Source of the DNA: AP-16 sp036395835
GTDB taxonomy: Bacteria > Pseudomonadota > Alphaproteobacteria > Rhizobiales > Xanthobacteraceae
DNA: 10,561 nucleotides
Direction: 5' to 3'
NCBI GenBank assembly: GCA_036395835.1
Contig: DASWCW010000309.1
Location: 1-10,561, forward strand
Below, piece by piece: positions 7,492 through 10,561 of this stretch; within the stretch, counting starts at the first letter, position 1; each line of letters opens with the position of its first letter. The notes under the pieces are model-generated. The model worked only from the letters and a program-made list of their open reading frames with translations. It searched no databases and was not told where the DNA came from. The position numbers were made by a program, and so were the translations under genes.

Positions 7492-7617
7492 TTGAGGCGT
7501 CAACGGCAGTTCGGCGGGACCATGCCTGCCGGGTCGAGCCGCGCTGTGCGGCTCGACCCGCTCGCGCTTCCGGTCCGCTTCGCGGCAATCGATGCTGCAG
7601 CGGACGAGCGGATGCGC
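7492..7617 (+). pseudogene. DUF6101 family protein, 5' fragment interrupted by the integrated element
   Basis: The plus-strand frame from TTG 7492 reads MRRQ, then GSSRAVRLDPLALPVRF (about residues 14-30) and ADERMR (37-42). From memory this matches the N-terminus of DUF6101 proteins (roughly 170-200 residues, Bradyrhizobium and relatives), which I recall near pmbA and ubiA. A well-placed AGGGAG supports the start. After about codon 42 the frame no longer resembles the family and runs on as a chimeric tail, antisense to the integrase 3' end, to a stop at 7735-7737. I infer the rest of the gene was displaced to the far side of the element. The 3' limit is approximate (within 15 bases or so). 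The identification rests on recognition by eye, so it is less sure than the neighbours. Confidence 0.6.
7530..7560. repeat. Perfect 13-bp inverted repeat inside the DUF6101 fragment
   Basis: CGGGTCGAGCCGC (7530-7542) and GCGGCTCGACCCG (7548-7560) flank a 5-base loop. It encodes the AGSSRAVRLDP part of the fragment. No U-tract follows on either strand, so it is not a standard terminator; it may be a coding coincidence in GC-rich DNA or an mRNA hairpin early in the gene. Confidence 0.6.
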
Positions 7618-7668
7618 TGCCCGCTACACGACGTTGATATCATTGGGGAAAGCGCCGCTATGTCGCGT
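7597..7668. other. Probable left junction (attL region) of the integrated element
   Basis: DUF6101 resemblance ends near 7617 and the integrase stop codon is at 7669, so the chromosome/element joint should lie between. Candidate core structures are GCAGCG (7597-7602) and CGCTGC (7615-7620), inverted around 12 bases like a tyrosine-recombinase core, and the palindrome TGATATCA (7635-7642). No tRNA 3' end is recognisable. The exact crossover needs the other end of the element. Confidence 0.4.
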
Positions 7669-7677
7669 TTATGTCGC
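7659..7677. repeat. Direct repeat TATGTCGC x2 at the integrase 3' end
   Basis: TATGTCGC occurs at 7659-7666 and 7670-7677 with a 3-base spacer; the second copy overlaps the integrase stop codon. Closely spaced direct repeats just beyond an integrase gene fit arm-type integrase binding sites of an att region. This is inference. Confidence 0.4.
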
Positions 7678-8856
7678 ACCGAGCAGGGCCCGCTCGGCTG
7701 CCGCCTGCTCCGCGGTGTCGTCGCCGCCTGGGAATAGGTGTCCGTAGCGGTCGTACGTCATAGTGATGGACGAGTGCCCGAGCCGCTCCTGCACGACCTT
7801 CGCCGGGAGCTCGAGCCCGCCGGCCGAGCGCCGGTTGATGCACCACGACGCGTAGAAATGCCGGAGGCAATGTAGCCCCGAGTATTTCGGCTTCACAGCG
7901 ATGACCTTCCCGGAATCGTCCTTCTCGACCCTGGTGATCCCGGCCGCGACCAGCGTCGGCGCGAGCCCACGGATCAGGATGTTCGCCAGGTTCTCGATCT
8001 TTCCGGCACCGTTCGGAAACACGAGATCGAGCGCTCCGGTTGGGCACCTGAGGCGCCACTCGCGCAGCACCGCGACGGTGTCCGGGAGGATCGGAACGCT
8101 GCGCTCGCCGGCCGCGCTCTTCGGGGATCCCATGACGTTGTAGCGGTCGGCGCGCTGGCAGACGTGAAGCTTGCCGTTCTTGAGATCGACGTCTGCCCAC
8201 CGCAACCCGCGCAGTTCTGAGGCGCGCAGCCCGCACAGCGCCGCGACCATAAGGAGCGGCTTCCACCTCCCTTCGGCGGCGGCTAGCATTCTGCCCACCT
8301 CCTCGATCGACGGGATGTCGATGCCAAACTTGAGCTTGCCGCGATGGCGCTTCTCGACCTGGCCGTTGCCACGATGGCGGGATCGCTCGCGCACCACGTT
8401 GCGCGCGACGAGCCCGTTGTCGAAGGCGTCAGCTAATAGCCCACTAAGGCTGCCGATGATCTTGCGGACGGTCGCCTGGCTGACTTTCTTGCCGACGTGG
8501 CTCTCGAACGCCCGGACCATCGGCGGGCTCAAGTCCGCCAATTTCGTCCGGCCGAGATAGGGCACGATATGCAGCGCAAGGTGCTGCCGATAGTGGTCGA
8601 TCGTGGTGCGCTCGAGGCGATTCGCCTCGGCGGTTGCCAGCCACAACTTTCCCGCTTCCCCCACCGTGATGCTCCTGCTCCGGGACGTGTGGATGCCGCG
8701 GCCGAGCGCGACCTTGATCTCAGCCTGCCGGGCATCTGCGTCCCGCTTCTTTCGGAACGTCTCCTGCACGCGATCGCCCTCGGCATCCGTGTAGGTGACG
8801 ATCCATGCTTCTTTGGTCTCGGCGCCCGAAACCCACGCCCGTTTTCTAACGCTCAT
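7669..8856 (-). CDS. Site-specific tyrosine recombinase (phage-type integrase)
   Basis: Integrase that would insert and excise the element to the right of the chromosome joint. The 395-residue product has a small N-terminal arm-binding-like domain (about 1-55: WIVTYTDAEGDRVQETFRKK then a helix), a SAM-like core-binding domain (about 63-160), and a C-terminal catalytic domain. Catalytic residues are visible: Arg211 (GLRASEL), Lys246 in the beta-hairpin, His329 and Arg332 (HCLRH), His361 (LGHSS) and nucleophile Tyr371 (DRYGHLFP). All are intact, so the enzyme looks functional. The ATG at 8856 has AGGGAG 7 bases upstream. It is transcribed toward the joint, away from the ATPase gene's 5' end, with 136 bases between. 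No excisionase gene is seen nearby in the window. Confidence 0.95.
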   Translation of the reverse strand: MSVRKRAWVSGAETKEAWIVTYTDAEGDRVQETFRKKRDADARQAEIKVALGRGIHTSRSRSITVGEAGKLWLATAEANRLERTTIDHYRQHLALHIVPYLGRTKLADLSPPMVRAFESHVGKKVSQATVRKIIGSLSGLLADAFDNGLVARNVVRERSRHRGNGQVEKRHRGKLKFGIDIPSIEEVGRMLAAAEGRWKPLLMVAALCGLRASELRGLRWADVDLKNGKLHVCQRADRYNVMGSPKSAAGERSVPILPDTVAVLREWRLRCPTGALDLVFPNGAGKIENLANILIRGLAPTLVAAGITRVEKDDSGKVIAVKPKYSGLHCLRHFYASWCINRRSAGGLELPAKVVQERLGHSSITMTYDRYGHLFPGGDDTAEQAAAERALLGAT

Positions 8857-8863
8857 CTGATTT

Positions 8864-8869
8864 CTCCCT
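8864..8869 (-). promoter_or_regulatory. Shine-Dalgarno site of the integrase gene
   Basis: AGGGAG on the minus strand, 7 bases before the ATG at 8856, which supports that start. Confidence 0.55.
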
Positions 8870-8896
8870 GTTATCTGTTAGGGTCTCCGCCGGATC

Positions 8897-8970
8897 GACC
8901 CCCTATGCACCCCTACGCACCCCTATTCGCTCGCTCGAAAGCATCGGGGTGCGTAGGGGGCATAGGGGTC
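8897..8970. repeat. Inverted array of 10-base iteron-like repeats between ATPase and integrase genes
   Basis: The left arm (8897-8923) and right arm (8946-8970) are near-perfect inverted copies, differing by two short indels, around a 22-base loop. The left side is also a tandem array with an exact 10-base period: CCCTATGCAC (8901-8910), CCCTACGCAC (8911-8920) and the diverged CCCTATTCGC (8921-8930). The right arm holds two more units on the opposite strand. A 10-base period places each unit on the same face of the helix, as in iterons or multi-site operators. Beside a helicase-type ATPase gene it could be a replication origin of the element; a structured terminator or integrase/regulator site are alternatives. 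No U-tract is present. Confidence 0.7.
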
Positions 8971-8992
8971 CGGCCAGAATCGGCCGAGGGGG

Positions 8993-10561
8993 TTAGTCTG
9001 ATTTCCGCACCCGATATTTGCTGCCGCTCCACTTGCCGGCCGGATCAAACATCTCCAGCACGCGGCCGCCAACTCGGGTTCCGGTCATCCTCCGGATTGA
9101 CGTGACGATGGCCTGACGGGGAGCGTTTGCGCCGATGCCCGGCAGTCGCGACCGGACCCGCTCGTCGAGCTTATCGGCCGTCACCCAGGCATCGCCATGG
9201 GCCTCCGACCAAGTGGTGAAGCAATCGTCGATGTTCATCCTGGTCGGATCGTATTCTTTCGCGCGCCGGATTTGCTTGACCGGGTCCTGACAGCCGAGTG
9301 CGAGTAACGGATCGCGGCACCAGCGACTCCAATCCTCGAATCCGCCCAACGGCAATCCGGGCTTCAGGTTCTTATGCTGGCGTCCCCATCTCCAGATCGT
9401 CAACGCGGCCGACAACAGCGCGGCGCGATCCTTGAGGGTGCGCTGCCGGAACCCGGGCTCGAACCGCCGGAGCTCCGGATGCTCGACTCCTGCATCGACC
9501 GCAGTGTTGATGAAGCGCCGGCACAGATCCTCGCCAATTGAGAGACCGTTGCCGGTTATCATGATGAATGCGCTGGTGTTAAGCATAATGGTTTTGCTGG
9601 TGCCCATAATGCGACAGCGGGAAGGCCGCTCGGTGATCGCAGACGCCAGGGTGTTTGATCTGAGAACGGCAGCATTCACGTTGTCGAAGAAGATCGCCGG
9701 CGACGCTTTCATCAGTTCGGCGGACAAGCGTTTGTCCATCTCCTGCCTGTCGTGTCCGGCGGTGAATGCGACCGGGTTCCAGCCAAAGGCAACGGCAGCG
9801 ATGCAGCGCGCGAGCAACCCTTTGCCGGTTCCTGCGCCCGAGCCGGTCGGAGCATTGATGATGTAGCCCGGCGACAACCACAAGGACGGCCGGGCGACGG
9901 CAGTCAGCAGGGCGACGAGGAACGCGCTTTCGTCATGCCCGGGCGTCGGGGCTTGGTCCACAACGGCGAGGCCGCCCTTCTTGACCCGCGCGGCGTCGCC
10001 GAAGGGCATTGTAGAGAAGGCCGCCCGCAGTTGCTTGAGAGCTTGTCTAGCATCCGGCTCGGTCGGACGGGACGGGACGCTGAGCTTGGGGCCGGCGATG
10101 CACCATAGCTCGGTCGTCGCGTCGTAGCCTTCCGCCGACCGAATAGCCCCGTTGTCGTCGCTCAGGATGGGCGCACTGGAAACACCGGCCAGCGGCCGGA
10201 GATGCCACTTGCCCCTCAGTCCGGAGAGATAGGTCGCAGCGAATCCCGCCGGGAGCGTCACCCGCCCGCCTTTAGGGTCAACGGGGATGCAGAGCGATTC
10301 GCACTCGACGACGATGGTCTGAGCGACCATCGGCTGCGCATAGGGTAGTGCGTCGCGGCCGGGGGGAACTATGACATGAACGGGCGCTTCGCCGTGCTCG
10401 AAATAGGCGCCGTTCGCGGCGAATAGATCGCGCAGTTCTCGGACCGTGCGGACTTTGGCTTTCGGGTTAACGACCAACAGCGGGAGCCCGGAATCTGCGT
10501 GGTCGCGCGAATCGGGTTGCGTCGCGGACAGCGGGTCCTCCGGCTTCAGCAGTTCCGGCAA
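8993..10561 (-). CDS. Phage/integrative-element AAA+ ATPase (helicase/primase-associated), 3' part
   Basis: Probable replication ATPase/helicase of the mobile element; 522 residues are visible and the 5' end lies beyond the right edge (the first visible codon, TTG, need not be the start). Numbering from that codon: a beta-rich domain (about 75-160) with the family blocks LRGKWHLRPLAGVSSAPI and GYDATTELW; then the ATPase core with P-loop APTGSGAGTGKG (237-248, Lys247), Walker B IFFDNVN (290-296), sensor-1 ITGNG (335-339) and an arginine pair (DLCRRF, 345-350). RFEPGF and FEDWSRWCRDPLLALGC follow; the last about 80 residues look like a winged helix. I recall this family from alphaproteobacterial prophages and integrative elements, sometimes fused to an N-terminal primase domain, which cannot be judged here. 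The P-loop has Gly where Ser/Thr is usual. Confidence 0.85.
   Translation of the reverse strand: MPELLKPEDPLSATQPDSRDHADSGLPLLVVNPKAKVRTVRELRDLFAANGAYFEHGEAPVHVIVPPGRDALPYAQPMVAQTIVVECESLCIPVDPKGGRVTLPAGFAATYLSGLRGKWHLRPLAGVSSAPILSDDNGAIRSAEGYDATTELWCIAGPKLSVPSRPTEPDARQALKQLRAAFSTMPFGDAARVKKGGLAVVDQAPTPGHDESAFLVALLTAVARPSLWLSPGYIINAPTGSGAGTGKGLLARCIAAVAFGWNPVAFTAGHDRQEMDKRLSAELMKASPAIFFDNVNAAVLRSNTLASAITERPSRCRIMGTSKTIMLNTSAFIMITGNGLSIGEDLCRRFINTAVDAGVEHPELRRFEPGFRQRTLKDRAALLSAALTIWRWGRQHKNLKPGLPLGGFEDWSRWCRDPLLALGCQDPVKQIRRAKEYDPTRMNIDDCFTTWSEAHGDAWVTADKLDERVRSRLPGIGANAPRQAIVTSIRRMTGTRVGGRVLEMFDPAGKWSGSKYRVRKSD

Noticed and set aside
7530..7560. Strong hairpin considered as an intrinsic terminator
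   Set aside because: It has no U-tract on either side, and it falls inside the conserved start of the DUF6101-like coding region.
7034..7668. tRNA gene or tRNA 3' end as integration target
   Set aside because: No T-loop consensus or cloverleaf arms were found by eye on either strand next to the integrase.
8901..8930. Tandem repeats considered as a CRISPR fragment
   Set aside because: The units are 10 bases, contiguous and without spacers, and no cas genes are present.

Overview
The window is high-G+C alphaproteobacterial chromosome, most likely Hyphomicrobiales (Rhizobiales; Bradyrhizobiaceae or Xanthobacteraceae-like). The evidence is the gene set: xseA, a DUF2093 protein, lpxK, waaA, a DUF374 acyltransferase, a DUF4170 protein, an inositol-phosphatase/CysQ-like enzyme and pmbA. 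From memory this order is typical of that group. The taxonomic placement is inference; no rRNA or other marker is present. Several genes use TTG or GTG starts, some supported by good Shine-Dalgarno sequences.

Layout. (1) Positions 1-1542, plus strand: the 3' part of xseA (its start lies left of the window), then a small DUF2093 gene. (2) Positions 1578-7033, minus strand: a tight six-gene cluster transcribed right to left as pmbA, cysQ-like, DUF4170, DUF374, waaA, lpxK. Junctions range from a 14-base overlap to a 29-base gap, so it reads as one operon. It ends at a hairpin shared with the convergent DUF2093 gene. LpxK (4'-phosphorylation of the lipid A precursor), WaaA (Kdo transfer) and probably the DUF374 acyltransferase form an envelope/lipid A module. 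The phosphatase and PmbA are carried upstream in the same transcript. (3) Positions 7034-7491: a 458-base divergent intergenic region with no convincing gene. (4) Positions 7492 to about 7617, plus strand: what I recognise as the 5' end of a DUF6101-type gene, with a TTG start and a good Shine-Dalgarno sequence. It loses family resemblance after about 42 codons. (5) From about 7620 to the right edge: one end of an integrated mobile element. It holds a tyrosine recombinase gene whose 3' end faces the chromosome, an inverted array of 10-base repeats, and the 3' part of a phage/element-type AAA+ (helicase/primase-associated) gene that runs off the window.

The most interesting reading is that an integrative element, or a satellite-like replicon, has inserted into the DUF6101 gene next to the pmbA operon. 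The repeat array between the ATPase and integrase genes is a candidate replication origin or protein-binding site. The other end of the element, the rest of DUF6101 and any cargo lie outside the window. No RNA gene, insertion sequence or CRISPR array was seen.
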